A stretch of 49,755 nucleotides of DNA from Pseudomonadota bacterium (GTDB taxonomy: Bacteria; Pseudomonadota; Gammaproteobacteria; Xanthomonadales; Rhodanobacteraceae). The translations under genes were made by a program, and so were the position numbers. This document shows, one piece after another, positions 27,832-37,220 of this stretch; the stretch's first letter is position 1; each line of letters starts with the position of its first letter. The stretch covers positions 33,778-83,532 of the forward strand of contig JAJYSM010000004.1 of assembly GCA_021793575.1 (NCBI GenBank), given 5' to 3'. The notes beneath the pieces were generated by a model. The model saw nothing but the letters and a program-made list of their open reading frames with translations, was not told the DNA's origin and made no database searches.

Positions 27832-28685
27832 GCGCGGTGATCACGGCCAGCGGCCTGAGCAAACGCTACAAGAACACGGCCGCACTGGACAACGTCAGCT
27901 TCCAGATCGCCGCCGGCCGCATCGTCGGCCTGATCGGCCCCAACGGCGCCGGCAAGACCACCGCCCTGAAGGCGATCCTGGGCCTCACCGATTTCAGTGG
28001 CGAGCTCAACGTGCTCGGGCTCGACCCGCGCACCCAGCGCGACAAGCTGATGGAACAGGTCTGCTTCATCGCCGACGTGGCGGTGCTGCCGCGCTGGCTG
28101 CGCGTGCGCGAGGCGGTGGACTTCGTCGCCAACGTGCATCCGCGCTTCAACCGCGCCAAGTGCGAGGCGTTTCTGGCGCGCACCAAGCTCACCCCCGAGC
28201 AGCGCGTGCGGCAGATGTCCAAGGGCATGATCGTGCAGCTGCACCTGGCGCTGGTGATGGCGATCGACGCCCGCCTGCTGGTGCTGGACGAACCCACGCT
28301 GGGGCTGGACATCCTCTACCGCAAGCAGTTCTACCAGAACCTGCTGGAGGATTACTTCGACGAGAACAAGACCATCATCGTCACCACCCATCAGGTGGAG
28401 GAAGTCGAACACATCCTCACCGACCTGATGTTCATCCGCGACGGCAGGATCATCCTCGACGCCGACATGGAGGCGATCGGCGAGCGCTTCATCGAGGTGA
28501 TGGTGAACGCCGACCGGGCCGGCGCCGCGCGCGCGCTGAAACCGCTGGACGAGCGCCAGGTGTTCGGCAAGAGCATCTTCCTGTTCGACGGCGTCGAGCG
28601 CGCGCAACTGGAAGCGCTGGGCGAAACCCGCCGCCCGTCCGTCAGCGACCTGTTCGTCGCCACCATGAAAGGAACCTACGCATGA
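27828..28685 (+). CDS. ABC transporter ATP-binding protein
   Basis: 285-residue ABC ATPase. Walker A GPNGAGKTT at residues 37-45, Walker B LLVLDEPTLGLD and the switch His in VTTHQVEEVEH. The signature segment reads RQMSKGMIVQL instead of LSGGQ, as in other YtrB-like ATPases. After residue 210 a C-terminal extension (IGERFIEVMVNADRAG and onward) is typical of exporters of this group. The start overlaps gntR and the end overlaps the permease gene, each by 4 bp, so stoichiometric synthesis is likely. With the permease it should form an exporter of unknown substrate. Confidence 0.93.
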   Translation: MSAVITASGLSKRYKNTAALDNVSFQIAAGRIVGLIGPNGAGKTTALKAILGLTDFSGELNVLGLDPRTQRDKLMEQVCFIADVAVLPRWLRVREAVDFVANVHPRFNRAKCEAFLARTKLTPEQRVRQMSKGMIVQLHLALVMAIDARLLVLDEPTLGLDILYRKQFYQNLLEDYFDENKTIIVTTHQVEEVEHILTDLMFIRDGRIILDADMEAIGERFIEVMVNADRAGAARALKPLDERQVFGKSIFLFDGVERAQLEALGETRRPSVSDLFVATMKGTYA

Positions 28686-29662
28686 AGACCCCGACTTTGA
28701 ACAACGTGTTCTGGCTGGTGAAACGCGAGTTCTGGGAACACCGCGGCGGCTTCTTCTGGGCGCCGGTGATCACCGGCGGCGTGTTTCTGCTGCTGAACAT
28801 CATGGGCATCATCACCGCCGAGGTGATTGGCGCGCGCCACGGCATCCGCATCGGAGCCAGTGGCGGCCTGCAACGCGTCATCGCCGACATGAACACGGGC
28901 GACCTGAGCAAGGTCGGGCTGGCGCTGGACGTGGCGATGTATTCGGCGATGGGACTGATCGCCGTGGTGCTCGGCTTCATGGTGCTGTTCTACTGCCTCG
29001 GCGCGCTCTACGACGAGCGGCGCGATCGCAGCGTGCTGTTCTGGAAATCGCTGCCGGTTTCCGACCGCGACACCGTGCTGTCCAAAGTGGTCAGCGCCAC
29101 CCTGGTGGCGCCCGCCATCGCCATCGTGGTCGGCATCGTGGTGGGCATGCTGCAGCTGCTGATCGTCACCGTGGTGCTGTCCTTCCACGGCGTCCACGTA
29201 TGGCAGCTGCTGACCCTGGCGCATCCGTTCCGGGTCACCGCCAACCTGCTCGGCTCCATTCCGCTGTATCTGCTGTGGGCGCTGCCGTCGGTGGGCTGGC
29301 TGCTGCTGTGCTCAGCCTGGGCGCGCAGCAAGCCGTTCCTGTGGGCGGTGGCGCTGCCGGTGGTCACCGGTGTGCTGGTCAGCTGGTTCGGCATCATGGG
29401 CCTGTTCAACCTGCCGACCGGCTGGTTCTGGGCGAATGTGGTCCAGCGCCTGCTGCTGAGCGTATTCCCCGGTGCCAGCATCCTTGCCGGCGCGCACGGC
29501 ATCAACGTCGGCCATGTCGGTACTGATCCGCGAATGAACTTCATGGATCTCAGCCAGACCTACCAGCTGCTGGGCGCACCCGATGTATGGATCGGCGTGG
29601 TCGTCGGCATGGGCCTGATCGCCGGCGCCATCTGGTTCCGCCGCTGGCGCGACGACAGCTGA
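28682..29662 (+). CDS. ABC transporter permease
   Basis: 326-residue ABC-2-like membrane protein. About six hydrophobic segments are visible, beginning with FFWAPVITGGVFLLLNIMGI, then MGLIAVVLGFMVLFYCLGAL, a long pair around ATLVAPAIAIVVGIVVGMLQ, LLGSIPLYLLWALPSVGWLL, a segment near VALPVVTGVLVSWFGIMGLF, and IGVVVGMGLIAGAIWF at the end. The cytoplasmic motif YDERRDRSVLFWKSLPVSD is the coupling region usual for ABC-2 permeases. It is translationally coupled to the ATPase gene. Confidence 0.92.
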   Translation: MKTPTLNNVFWLVKREFWEHRGGFFWAPVITGGVFLLLNIMGIITAEVIGARHGIRIGASGGLQRVIADMNTGDLSKVGLALDVAMYSAMGLIAVVLGFMVLFYCLGALYDERRDRSVLFWKSLPVSDRDTVLSKVVSATLVAPAIAIVVGIVVGMLQLLIVTVVLSFHGVHVWQLLTLAHPFRVTANLLGSIPLYLLWALPSVGWLLLCSAWARSKPFLWAVALPVVTGVLVSWFGIMGLFNLPTGWFWANVVQRLLLSVFPGASILAGAHGINVGHVGTDPRMNFMDLSQTYQLLGAPDVWIGVVVGMGLIAGAIWFRRWRDDS

Positions 29663-29749
29663 CCACCGGCCCGGAGCCGCGCCGCGCACGATCTGCACGG
29701 CTCCCGGCCTTCTCCATCAGCCGCATCACACGATCAACGGGGACGTCCA

Positions 29750-30304
29750 ATGCGCACCAACCTGCTGCTGCCCATCCTGCTGCTGGCCGCCACCGGTCTG
29801 ACCGCCTGCGATCACGGCGGCAACGACCACCACGGCAACATCGCCAACTACATCAGCATCCACACCGATCACATCGCGGTGCATGCGCCGGGGCGCGCCG
29901 ACGCCGACATCAACGCCGCAGGGGATCTGAGCATTGCCGACAAAAGCGTCACCGTGACGACCGCCGAGCACGACCTGCTGAAGCACTACTACGCCACCGC
30001 GCTGACGCTGCGCGATCACGGCATCGCCACCGGTGCGGCCGGCGCCGCCGTGGCGGGTCAGGCCCTGCGCAGCGTGGCCTCCGGCCTGGCCAGTGGCAAT
30101 CCCGACCGGATCGGCGCCGAGGTCAACGCCAGCGCCGCCAGGGTCGAAGCCAAGGTCGCGCTGATCTGCGACGACCTCGCCGAGATCCAGTCCACCCAGC
30201 AGACGCTGGCCAGCCAGCTGGAAGCCTTCCGCCCGTATGCCCTGATCAAGGCCGACGAGGCCGACAAGTGCCGGCGCGGCTTGAAAGACCACCAGCGCGA
30301 TTGA
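29750..30304 (+). CDS. Lipoprotein resembling the DUF2884 (YggN) family
   Basis: 184 residues with a signal peptide and lipobox ending LTAC (Cys20), followed by Asp-His. A His/Asp/Gly-rich segment (DHGGNDHHGN) comes next. The segment ADINAAGDLSIADKSVTVTT, then AEHDLLKHYYATALTLRDHG, recalls the core of DUF2884/YggN proteins, and a later CRRGL cysteine is also family-like. It lies 87 bp after the permease gene and is probably read from the same promoter. The Asp at the +2 position would classically favour retention in the inner membrane. The family name is a moderate-confidence call from pattern only. Confidence 0.7.
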   Translation: MRTNLLLPILLLAATGLTACDHGGNDHHGNIANYISIHTDHIAVHAPGRADADINAAGDLSIADKSVTVTTAEHDLLKHYYATALTLRDHGIATGAAGAAVAGQALRSVASGLASGNPDRIGAEVNASAARVEAKVALICDDLAEIQSTQQTLASQLEAFRPYALIKADEADKCRRGLKDHQRD

Positions 30305-30401
30305 GTGCCTCGGTTGATACGCGCTACTTGCTCGACAGTCACCGGCGAATTCAATTCTGAAGTGCACCACCCCCAGCGGTAGAGCGGCGCAGGTGCGGTA
30401 G

Positions 30402-30572
30402 CCGGCGCAGCCCTCCTGCTGGTTCGCGGATTTTCTGGCGTTTGCACAGGCGGTGCGGGAGTGGCATGAAACCGGCTCACCCGCCATTGCTGAGCTGGGC
30501 GGGCAACATCCGCTGGCGACCCCGGAATGGCAGTCGTCGCAAACCTCGGCACTCTTGTCGCAGTCAAGTTGA
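30402..30572 (+). other. Coding-like remnant without a start codon
   Basis: This frame is open between a TAG (30399) and a TGA (30570). It reads as plausible protein (for example FADFLAFAQAVREWHETGSP), but has no ATG or upstream ribosome binding site. The only GTG would give fewer than 45 residues. It may be the tail of a lost gene. The rest of the 281-bp gap between the lipoprotein and GNAT genes shows nothing else that I can support. Confidence 0.3.
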
Positions 30573-30585
30573 TGGAAACAGCACC

Positions 30586-31107
30586 ATGCCATTGATCCGC
30601 AAAGCTGAGCCACGCGACGCCGAAGCTCTATCAGCATTGATGGAGCGAACTTTCCGGGACACTTTCGAGGCAGTGAACTCGCCCGGGAATATGCTCATCC
30701 ACTGCCAAGCCTCCTACAGCCACGCCATGCAATCGCGCGAGATCCGTGACCCCACCATCGACACCCTGGTGAGCGAACACGACGGACAACTGGTTGGCTT
30801 CGCCCAACTGCGCGGCGCCCGTTGCAAGGCATCCACGGAGGCTGCAAGACCGTTCGAGATTCAGCGTCTGTATGTCACCAAGGCGTGGCATGGCAAAGGC
30901 GTGGCACAGGGGCTCATGCACGAAATCATCGGCTTGGCAACGAACTGCGGAGCCGACCTGATTTGGTTGGGTGTGTGGGAAAACAATCCGCGCGCCATCG
31001 CCTTCTACGAAAAGCACGGCTTCATGCAGGCGGGCGCGCATGTTTTTCTGCTGGGGCTGGACCCACAGCGGGATCTGCTGATGACGCGGGTGATCGATCC
31101 GGCTTGA
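30586..31107 (+). CDS. GNAT-family N-acetyltransferase
   Basis: 173-residue GCN5-related acetyltransferase. Residues 2-35 (PLIRKAEPRDAEALSALMER) form the usual first strand and helices. The acetyl-CoA site is FEIQRLYVTKAWHGKGVAQG, where the Q/R-x-x-G-x-G/A loop appears as WHGKGVAQG. The final helix-strand WLGVWENNPRAIAFYEKHGF is also typical. The ATG at 30586 starts the domain directly, and the frame extends 48 codons upstream without similarity. The substrate is unknown, and no neighbour suggests one. It appears to be a single gene. Confidence 0.9.
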   Translation: MPLIRKAEPRDAEALSALMERTFRDTFEAVNSPGNMLIHCQASYSHAMQSREIRDPTIDTLVSEHDGQLVGFAQLRGARCKASTEAARPFEIQRLYVTKAWHGKGVAQGLMHEIIGLATNCGADLIWLGVWENNPRAIAFYEKHGFMQAGAHVFLLGLDPQRDLLMTRVIDPA

Positions 31108-31183
31108 ATCTCGATCGTCTCGATCGTCGCGATCATCCCCCACTGCTCATCCGCCGCTTGATCCTGCATTCGCGCGACCCCGA

Positions 31184-31430
31184 TCAGAGTGCCCTCTCGA
31201 GCACTGCTTGAAACCGCTGCTGATGGGCGCCCTGATCCATCCATGTGCGGAATATGGCGCCCTGGCCGGGATCGCGCCGCTCGGTGAGCCGTACGCCGAT
31301 CTCCAGCTCCTGCACCGTGACCACGGGCAGATAGAGATCTTTGGCATTCACACCATCGGCCCAGCGCGCCACCTGCTTGTCGGCCTTCGCCGCGCGCCGT
31401 TGCGGCTTCCACTCGAGCAAGCCTCGAAAA
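31184..31430 (-). pseudogene. Decayed VapC-like PIN-domain toxin gene
   Basis: A leftward frame reads LLEWKPQRRAAKADKQVARW, then ADGVNAKDLYLPVVTVQELE and IGVRLTERRDPGQGAIFRTW, which resembles the middle of VapC PIN-domain ribonucleases. The N-terminal strand with the first catalytic Asp (normally L-x-D-T-N-V) is missing. After WMDQ the frame leaves the family. A segment reading REGTLIGVARMQ in a neighbouring frame recalls the lost part around the second acidic cluster. No intact antitoxin gene is upstream. The flanking 31108-31183 and 31431-31607 hold a short TCGATCGTC tandem and no gene that I can support. Confidence 0.6.
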
Positions 31431-31607
31431 ACTGCATCCGACGCCGCGCCCTCACCTTCCGGAGTGCAGGCACTGAGGGTGGCGCCAACTCCAGCAGCGA
31501 ACTCACGGTGCCATGCGTGCATGCCACCGCTTGCAGGCTGGCACGAACGCGTTGGCATGCGGCACACTGCGGGGGTTATCCGCTGATCCGACCCACAGGT
31601 GAGTCCC

Positions 31608-33389
31608 ATGCAAAAACTTCGTCCCCGCTGGCTTGCCGCGCCGCTGCTCCTCGCCATGCCGCTGGCATGGGCGGCGCAGACCGCGGCGGTCCAGGACAAC
31701 ATTCCCCAGCAGGCGCTGGATGCCACCGCTGCGCCCACCACCATGGCCATGCTGGCCACGGCGCAGCCGGTGACGGCGAAGCACGCGATGGTGGTATCCG
31801 ACCAGCATCTGGCCACCGAGGTCGGCGTGGACATCCTGAAGCAGGGCGGCAACGCGATCGACGCCGCGGTGGCGGTGGGCTACGCGCAGGCGGTGGTGAA
31901 TCCGTGCTGCGGCAACATCGGCGGCGGCGGCGGCGGCTTCATGCTGGTGCATCTGGCCGACGGCCAGAACGTGTTTCTGGACTTTCGCGAGAAGGCACCG
32001 CTGAAAGCCAGCCCCACGATGTACCAGGATGCCAGCGGCAACGTGGTGCCCGGGCGCAGCACCGGCACTTACCTGGGCGTGGGCGTGCCCGGCACGGTGA
32101 TGGGCCTGGATGCGGCGCTGAAGAAGTACGGCACGATGCCGCTGCACAAGGTGATTGCGCCGGCGATCAAGCTCGCGCGTGACGGCTTCGTGCTGCAACA
32201 GGGCGACATCAATGTGCTCAACCAGCGCGTGAAGGATTTCGCCAAGTATCCCAACGTGGCGGCGATCTTCCTCAACCACGGCAAGCCGTTCGTGGCCGGT
32301 GAGCGCCTGCGCCAGCCGCAGCTGGCGCACACGCTGGAGCTGATCGACAAGGGCGGCGAGAAGGCGTTCTACCACGGCGACATCGCGCGCAAGGTGGTGG
32401 CGGCCAGCCAGGCCAACGGCGGCCTGTTCACGATGCAGGATTTCGCCGACTACACGGTGCAATGGGACAAGCCGATCAGCTGCGGCTACCGCGGCTACAC
32501 CGTCGTATCGGATCCGCCGCCGAGCTCGGGTGGCATCACCATCTGCCAGATCCTGCAGATCCTGCAGCCGTACCCGCTGAGCAAGTGGGGCTACGGCTCG
32601 GTGAAGAGCATCCACTACATGGCCGAAGCCGAGCGCCGCGCGTTTGCCGACCGCAATACCGCGCTGGGCGACCCGGCCTTCGTGCACAACCCGATCGACC
32701 AGCTGCTGTCGCAGCATCACGCGGACACGCTTCGCGCCACGATCCAGCCGGACAAGGCCACACCGTCGTCCGAGATCAAGGGCGACCTGGGCCCGGTCGA
32801 GGGCACCAACACCACCCATTATTCGGTAGTGGACGAGCACGGCAATGCGGTGGCGGTGACCTACACCATCAACTACCTGTTCGGCGTGGGGCAGATCGCC
32901 GGCGACACCGGCTTCTTCCTCAACAACGAGATGGACGACTTCACCTCCAAGCCGGGCGTGCCCAACTCGTTCGGCCTGATCCAGGGCAAGGCCAACCAGA
33001 TCGAGCCGGGCAAGCGCCCGCTGAGCTCGATGTCGCCCACCATTGTGCTGCGCGACGGCAAGCTGTTCATGGTCACCGGCAGCCCGGGCGGCTCCACCAT
33101 CATCTCCACCACCATGGAGAGCTTCATCAACGTGGCTGCGTTCGGCATGAACATGCAGCAGGCGGTGGACGCGCCGCGGCTGCACCAGCAGTGGTACCCG
33201 GACACGGTGTTCGTGGAGCCCGGCCTGCTGACCGCCAAGACGCAGGCCGCGCTGGAAGCGATGGGCTACACCTTCAAGCTGGTGAAGTCGTGGGGCGCCG
33301 ACGAGGCGATCCTGGTCAATCCGCAGACCGGCCTGCTGGAAGGTGCCAACGACCGCCGCCGCCCGGCGGGACTCGCCGCCGGCTTCTGA
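31608..33389 (+). CDS. ggt: Gamma-glutamyltransferase
   Basis: 593-residue precursor that splits into two subunits. The signal peptide (PRWLAAPLLLAMPLAWAAQ) directs it to the periplasm. Thr402 in GTNTTHYSVVDEHGNAV is the autocatalytic nucleophile and the N-terminus of the small subunit. The large subunit has GGNAIDAAVAVGYAQAVVNP and the gamma-glutamyl carboxylate-binding Arg in FLDFREKAP. The C-terminal part has GSPGGSTIISTTMESFINVA. It hydrolyses glutathione and other gamma-glutamyl compounds. The ATG at 31608 follows AGGTGAG. A GTG nine bases upstream in frame is less likely. It is followed by a shared terminator hairpin with proA. Confidence 0.95.
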   Translation: MQKLRPRWLAAPLLLAMPLAWAAQTAAVQDNIPQQALDATAAPTTMAMLATAQPVTAKHAMVVSDQHLATEVGVDILKQGGNAIDAAVAVGYAQAVVNPCCGNIGGGGGGFMLVHLADGQNVFLDFREKAPLKASPTMYQDASGNVVPGRSTGTYLGVGVPGTVMGLDAALKKYGTMPLHKVIAPAIKLARDGFVLQQGDINVLNQRVKDFAKYPNVAAIFLNHGKPFVAGERLRQPQLAHTLELIDKGGEKAFYHGDIARKVVAASQANGGLFTMQDFADYTVQWDKPISCGYRGYTVVSDPPPSSGGITICQILQILQPYPLSKWGYGSVKSIHYMAEAERRAFADRNTALGDPAFVHNPIDQLLSQHHADTLRATIQPDKATPSSEIKGDLGPVEGTNTTHYSVVDEHGNAVAVTYTINYLFGVGQIAGDTGFFLNNEMDDFTSKPGVPNSFGLIQGKANQIEPGKRPLSSMSPTIVLRDGKLFMVTGSPGGSTIISTTMESFINVAAFGMNMQQAVDAPRLHQQWYPDTVFVEPGLLTAKTQAALEAMGYTFKLVKSWGADEAILVNPQTGLLEGANDRRRPAGLAAGF

Positions 33390-33402
33390 AACCGTGAGCG
33401 CA

Positions 33403-33429
33403 GGCCGCGGAGCAGCGCGCTCCGCGGCC
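33403..33429. terminator. Terminator hairpin between convergent ggt and proA
   Basis: Perfect 11-bp stem GGCCGCGGAGC / GCTCCGCGGCC with a 5-base loop, filling the gap between the ggt stop and the proA stop. It has no T-run, so termination may need Rho or may be only partial. Confidence 0.65.
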
Positions 33430-33430
33430 C

Positions 33431-34693
33431 TCACATGGCAGGCGGCGGATGGCGTACCTGCCCTTCGCCCCGCACCACGAAGCGCTCGACGGTGAGCGAC
33501 TCCGCGCCCATCGGGCCGTAGGCGTGCAGGCGCGTGGTGGAGATGCCGATCTCGGCGCCAAGGCCGAGCTGGCCGCCGTCGGAGAAGCGCGACGAGGCGT
33601 TGATCATCACCACGGCCGAGCGCAGCGCGTGCACGAACTTCTGCGCGGCGCCTTCGTCGGCGGTGGCGATCACTTCGGTGTGGTCGGAGCCGTAGCGCCG
33701 GATGTGCGCGATGGCCGCGTCGAGGTCGTCAACCACGCGCACGGCGAGGATCAGGTCGAGAAACTCGGCGGCGTAGTCGTCCTCGCTGGCCGCGATCATG
33801 GCGGGCACCAGCGCGCGGCTGCGCTCGTCGCCGCGCAGTTCGACGCCGCGCTGGCGCAGCGCGATGGCGGCCTGCGGCAGAAAATTCGCGGCGATATCCG
33901 CATGCACGAGCAGCGTCTCCAGCGCGTTGCACACGCCGGGGCGGGTGGTCTTGCCGTCGATCAGCAGGTTCAGCGCCAGCGCCGGATCGGCGGCGCGATC
34001 CACATACAGATGGCAAACGCCCTTGTAGTGCTTGATCACCGGCACGCGCGCGTGCTCGGCGACGAAGCGGATCAGCCCTTCGCCGCCGCGCGGAATCGCC
34101 AGATCGACGATGTCGGTGAGCTGCAGCAGCTCGACCATCGCCGCGCGGCTGAGGTCGTCGATCAGGGTCAGCGCGGCCGCCGGCAGGCCGCCGGCGCGCA
34201 GCGCGGACTGCAGCGCGGCGGCGATCGCGCGGTTGGAACCCAGCGCCTCCGAACCGCCGCGCAGGATCACGCCGTTGCCGGCGAACAGGCAGAGCGCGGC
34301 GGCATCGGCGGTGACGTTCGGACGCGCCTCGTAGATCATCGCGATCACCCCCAGCGGCACCCGCACGCGCTCGATCGTGAGGCCGTTCGGCCGCGTTTCG
34401 CGCCGCGTCACGCGGCCCACCGGATCGGGCAGGCCGGCCACCTCGCGCAGCGCATCGGCGATCGCCTGCACGCGCGGCACATCCAGCCACAGCCGATCGA
34501 GCAGCGCGCCCTGCACGCCCTTGGCCACGGCCTGCTGCATGTCCTGCGCGTTGGCGGCGAGCACGGCGTCCGCCTGCGCCTCCAGCGCGCCGGCCATGTC
34601 GTGCAGCAGCTTGCGCTTGGCTTCGCCATCGAGCGCCGCAATGGCTTGCGCCGCGTCGCGGCAGGCCAGCGCCTGTTCCCGTATCGCGCTCAT
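33431..34693 (-). CDS. proA: Glutamate-5-semialdehyde dehydrogenase (gamma-glutamyl phosphate reductase)
   Basis: Second enzyme of proline synthesis: reduces gamma-glutamyl phosphate with NADPH. 420 residues. Aldehyde-dehydrogenase-fold motifs are [39 protein letters not shown] and KGVCHLYVD. The catalytic Cys lies in [15 protein letters not shown], and the C-terminal region is [20 protein letters not shown]. The start ATG overlaps the proB stop by 4 bp (ATGA). It is the last gene of the ten-gene arginine/proline operon. Confidence 0.96.
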   Translation of the reverse strand: MSAIREQALACRDAAQAIAALDGEAKRKLLHDMAGALEAQADAVLAANAQDMQQAVAKGVQGALLDRLWLDVPRVQAIADALREVAGLPDPVGRVTRRETRPNGLTIERVRVPLGVIAMIYEARPNVTADAAALCLFAGNGVILRGGSEALGSNRAIAAALQSALRAGGLPAAALTLIDDLSRAAMVELLQLTDIVDLAIPRGGEGLIRFVAEHARVPVIKHYKGVCHLYVDRAADPALALNLLIDGKTTRPGVCNALETLLVHADIAANFLPQAAIALRQRGVELRGDERSRALVPAMIAASEDDYAAEFLDLILAVRVVDDLDAAIAHIRRYGSDHTEVIATADEGAAQKFVHALRSAVVMINASSRFSDGGQLGLGAEIGISTTRLHAYGPMGAESLTVERFVVRGEGQVRHPPPAM

Positions 34694-35838
34694 GCGCCGG
34701 TCTCCATGGGGGCCACGGTGGCCATGTCGTCGCGATGCACCACTTCGTCGCCGTAGCTGTAGCCAAGCAGGCTGTGGATGGCGCGGCTGTGCTGCCCGGC
34801 CAGCCGGCGCACCTCGGCGGCGCCGTACTGGCTGAGCCCGCGGGCGATCGCGTGGCCGTCGCCGGCGACGATCTCCACCATGTCGCCGCGATGGAACTCG
34901 CCCGTGACCTGGACGATGCCGCCCGGCAGCAGCGACGCGCGGCCGCCAGTCAGCGCGCGCACGGCGCCGGCGTCGACAACGATGTGCCCGGGCGCGGCCG
35001 GCGCATGGCGCAACCAGTATTTGCGCGCCTGCATGCGGCTGGCCGGCGCGTGCACCAGCGTGCCGCACAGCCGGCCTGTGCCCAGCGCCTGCACGGTGGC
35101 CGCGTCGCTGCCGCAGAACAGCGCGGTGGCGATGCCGGCCGCCGCCGCCTTGGCGGCCGCCTCCAGCTTGGTGCGCATGCCGCCAGTGCCCACCGCGCTG
35201 CCGCTGCCGCCGGCCATCGCGATGATCGCCGGGGTCAGCTCGGCGACCTGCGGGATCGGCACGGCCGCCGCGTCCACGCGCGGATCGGCGGTGTACAGCG
35301 CGTCGATGTCCGAGGCAATCAGCAGCAGGTCGGCGTCGACCAGCGCCGCCACGATCGCCGCCAGGTTGTCGTTGTCGCCGAGCTTCAATTCATCCACGGC
35401 CACCGTGTCGTTCTCGTTGATCACCGGCAGCACGTCCAGCGCCAGCAGCTCGCGCAGGGTAGCGCGCGCATTAAGATAGCGGCGGCGGTTGCGCAGGTCG
35501 TCGTGGGTCAGCAGCACCTGCGCCACCGGCCGCGGCGACAGCGATTGCCACAGCGCGATCATCGGCGCTTGGCCGAGCGCCGCCAGCGCCTGCCGCGCCA
35601 CCAGATCGCTGCCGCCACTCGCACGCTCGCGCAGCAGCGCGCGGCCGGCCGCCACTGCGCCGGACGATACCAGCACCACCTGCCGGCCCTGCGCGTGGCT
35701 GGCCGCGATGAACTGCGCCAGCGCGGCCGCGTGGCGAACCGTGAGCCCACCACCGTCGGCGGCCAGCAGGTTGCTGCCGACCTTGAGCACCGCACGCCGC
35801 CACGGCGGCAAGACCTGATCGGGCAGGCGCGCGTTCAT
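34690..35838 (-). CDS. proB: Glutamate 5-kinase with PUA domain
   Basis: First enzyme of proline synthesis: phosphorylates glutamate. 382 residues: an amino-acid-kinase domain ([54 protein letters not shown]) and a C-terminal PUA domain from about residue 285 ([20 protein letters not shown] onward), as in the E. coli enzyme. The ATG overlaps the argH stop by 4 bp and the stop overlaps proA by 4 bp. The placement downstream of argH makes glutamate-consuming arginine and proline branches part of one transcript. Confidence 0.96.
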   Translation of the reverse strand: MNARLPDQVLPPWRRAVLKVGSNLLAADGGGLTVRHAAALAQFIAASHAQGRQVVLVSSGAVAAGRALLRERASGGSDLVARQALAALGQAPMIALWQSLSPRPVAQVLLTHDDLRNRRRYLNARATLRELLALDVLPVINENDTVAVDELKLGDNDNLAAIVAALVDADLLLIASDIDALYTADPRVDAAAVPIPQVAELTPAIIAMAGGSGSAVGTGGMRTKLEAAAKAAAAGIATALFCGSDAATVQALGTGRLCGTLVHAPASRMQARKYWLRHAPAAPGHIVVDAGAVRALTGGRASLLPGGIVQVTGEFHRGDMVEIVAGDGHAIARGLSQYGAAEVRRLAGQHSRAIHSLLGYSYGDEVVHRDDMATVAPMETGA

Positions 35839-37130
35839 GCGTCCAGCTGCGCGAGCCGCGCGGCGAGTTCGGGCAGGCGCAGGTCGTACCCCGCACCAGG
35901 CGAGGTGCGCGCCGCGAGGCTGCTCTCCGGCGTGCGCCCCGCCCCGGCCGCTGCCGCCGTCTCGGCCGCCGCGCGGTAGGCGTCACGGAACGGCACGCCG
36001 GCGGCGGCCTGCTCGATCGCCACGTCGGTGGCGTACATCGACGGCTCGATCGCCGCGCGCATCGGCGCCGCGTTCCACTGCAGCCGCGCCAGCAGATCCG
36101 GCACCAGCGCCAGCGCTCCCAGGCCGTGGCGGCAGCCGTGGAACAGCGAGCCCTTGGAAAACTGCAGATCGCGCTGGTAGCCCGATGGCAGCGACAGCAG
36201 CTGCTCGATCTCGCAGCGCGCGGCGGCCACGCTGGCGTAGCTGGCGCGCAGCAGTTCGACCACGTCCGGATTGCGCTTGTTCGGCATGATCGAGCTGCCG
36301 GTGGTGTACTCCGACGGCAGGCTGACAAAGTTGAATTCGGCGGTGGTGAACAGCGACAGATCCCATGCCAGCCGGCGCAGGTCGAGCAGCGCACTGGCGA
36401 TCGCCTCCAGCACCGCCATCTCGAACTTGCCGCGCGACAGCTGCGCGTAGATCGGCGAGATCTGCATCCGCGCGAAACCCAGCGCGGCGGTGGTGTGCGC
36501 GCGATCGAGCGGCAGGTTGACGCCGTAGCCGGCGGCGGTGCCGAGCGGGTTGGCGTCGATCCATTCAGCTGTCTGCTTGGCGCGCCATGCGTTGTCGATG
36601 AAGGCCTCGGCGAAGCCGGCGAACCACATCGCGGTGGACGACACCACCGCGCGCTGCAGATGGGTGTATCCCGGCAGCGGCAGCGCCGGCTGCGCGGCGC
36701 GATCCAGGCACACCTGCGCGATGGCGCGGCAGTGTGTCTGCAAGGTCGCCAGCTGCTGCTTCAGCCACAACCGCGTGGCGACCAGGATCTGGTCGTTGCG
36801 GCTGCGCCCGGTGTGCACGCGGCGGCCGGCATCGCCGAGTCGTTCGGTAAGGCGCGCCTCGATCGCCGAATGGCCGTCCTCGTGGCGCTCGTCCAGCACG
36901 AACGCACCGCTCTGAAAATCCGCGGCCAGCGCATCCAGCTCGCGCTTCAGCGCCACCGCCTCGTCGGCGCTGACCACGCCGATATTGGCCAGCCCTTCCA
37001 CATGCGCCTTGCTGGCGGTGATGTCGTGCAGGAAGAACTCGCGATCCAGCAGCACGTCGTCGCCGGCGAGGAACTGCATGATCTTCGCGTCGATCTGCAC
37101 GCCGGATTTTTGCCAGAGGGGCTGGGTCAT
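35835..37130 (-). CDS. argH: Argininosuccinate lyase
   Basis: Last enzyme of arginine synthesis: cleaves argininosuccinate to arginine and fumarate. 431 residues. Family motifs are [20 protein letters not shown] in the N-terminal third, [20 protein letters not shown], and the signature loop [19 protein letters not shown] with the catalytic Ser. The ATG at 37130 begins [10 protein letters not shown]. The ribosome binding site is weak (AGGATCT). An 85-bp gap to argC is filled by a REP palindrome, the largest intergenic gap in the operon. The 3' end overlaps proB by 4 bp. Confidence 0.96.
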   Translation of the reverse strand: MTQPLWQKSGVQIDAKIMQFLAGDDVLLDREFFLHDITASKAHVEGLANIGVVSADEAVALKRELDALAADFQSGAFVLDERHEDGHSAIEARLTERLGDAGRRVHTGRSRNDQILVATRLWLKQQLATLQTHCRAIAQVCLDRAAQPALPLPGYTHLQRAVVSSTAMWFAGFAEAFIDNAWRAKQTAEWIDANPLGTAAGYGVNLPLDRAHTTAALGFARMQISPIYAQLSRGKFEMAVLEAIASALLDLRRLAWDLSLFTTAEFNFVSLPSEYTTGSSIMPNKRNPDVVELLRASYASVAAARCEIEQLLSLPSGYQRDLQFSKGSLFHGCRHGLGALALVPDLLARLQWNAAPMRAAIEPSMYATDVAIEQAAAGVPFRDAYRAAAETAAAAGAGRTPESSLAARTSPGAGYDLRLPELAARLAQLDA

Positions 37131-37142
37131 GCCAAGAGATCC

Positions 37143-37220
37143 TGTAGGAGCGCACCCTGTGCGCGATGGCCTTGCTGGAAATTCGTGGAAGAACGATCGC
37201 GCACAGGGTGCGCTCCTACA
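37143..37220. repeat. REP-type palindrome, member 2, between argC and argH
   Basis: Perfect 25-bp arms TGTAGGAGCGCACCCTGTGC... (37143-37167) and its complement (37196-37220), with a 28-base loop containing CCTTGCTG. The stop codon of argC (TAG, 37216-37218) is part of the outer arm. The arms, the CGCGATG segment and the CTTGCTG loop show that it belongs to the same family as 8641-8715. It may lower expression of argH and the downstream genes or stabilise upstream mRNA. Confidence 0.88.

Noticed and set aside
30330-30365. ATTCAATTCTGAAGTGCACC-like string that recalls insertion-sequence ends
   Set aside because: Only one short copy is seen, with no matching inverted end or transposase nearby.
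31105-31136. Tandem TCGATCGTC units after the GNAT gene as a CRISPR-like repeat
   Set aside because: Only about three degenerate short units without spacers.
31503-33434. A 640-codon frame opposite ggt
   Set aside because: Antisense shadow of gamma-glutamyltransferase with low-complexity His/Arg/Gln composition.
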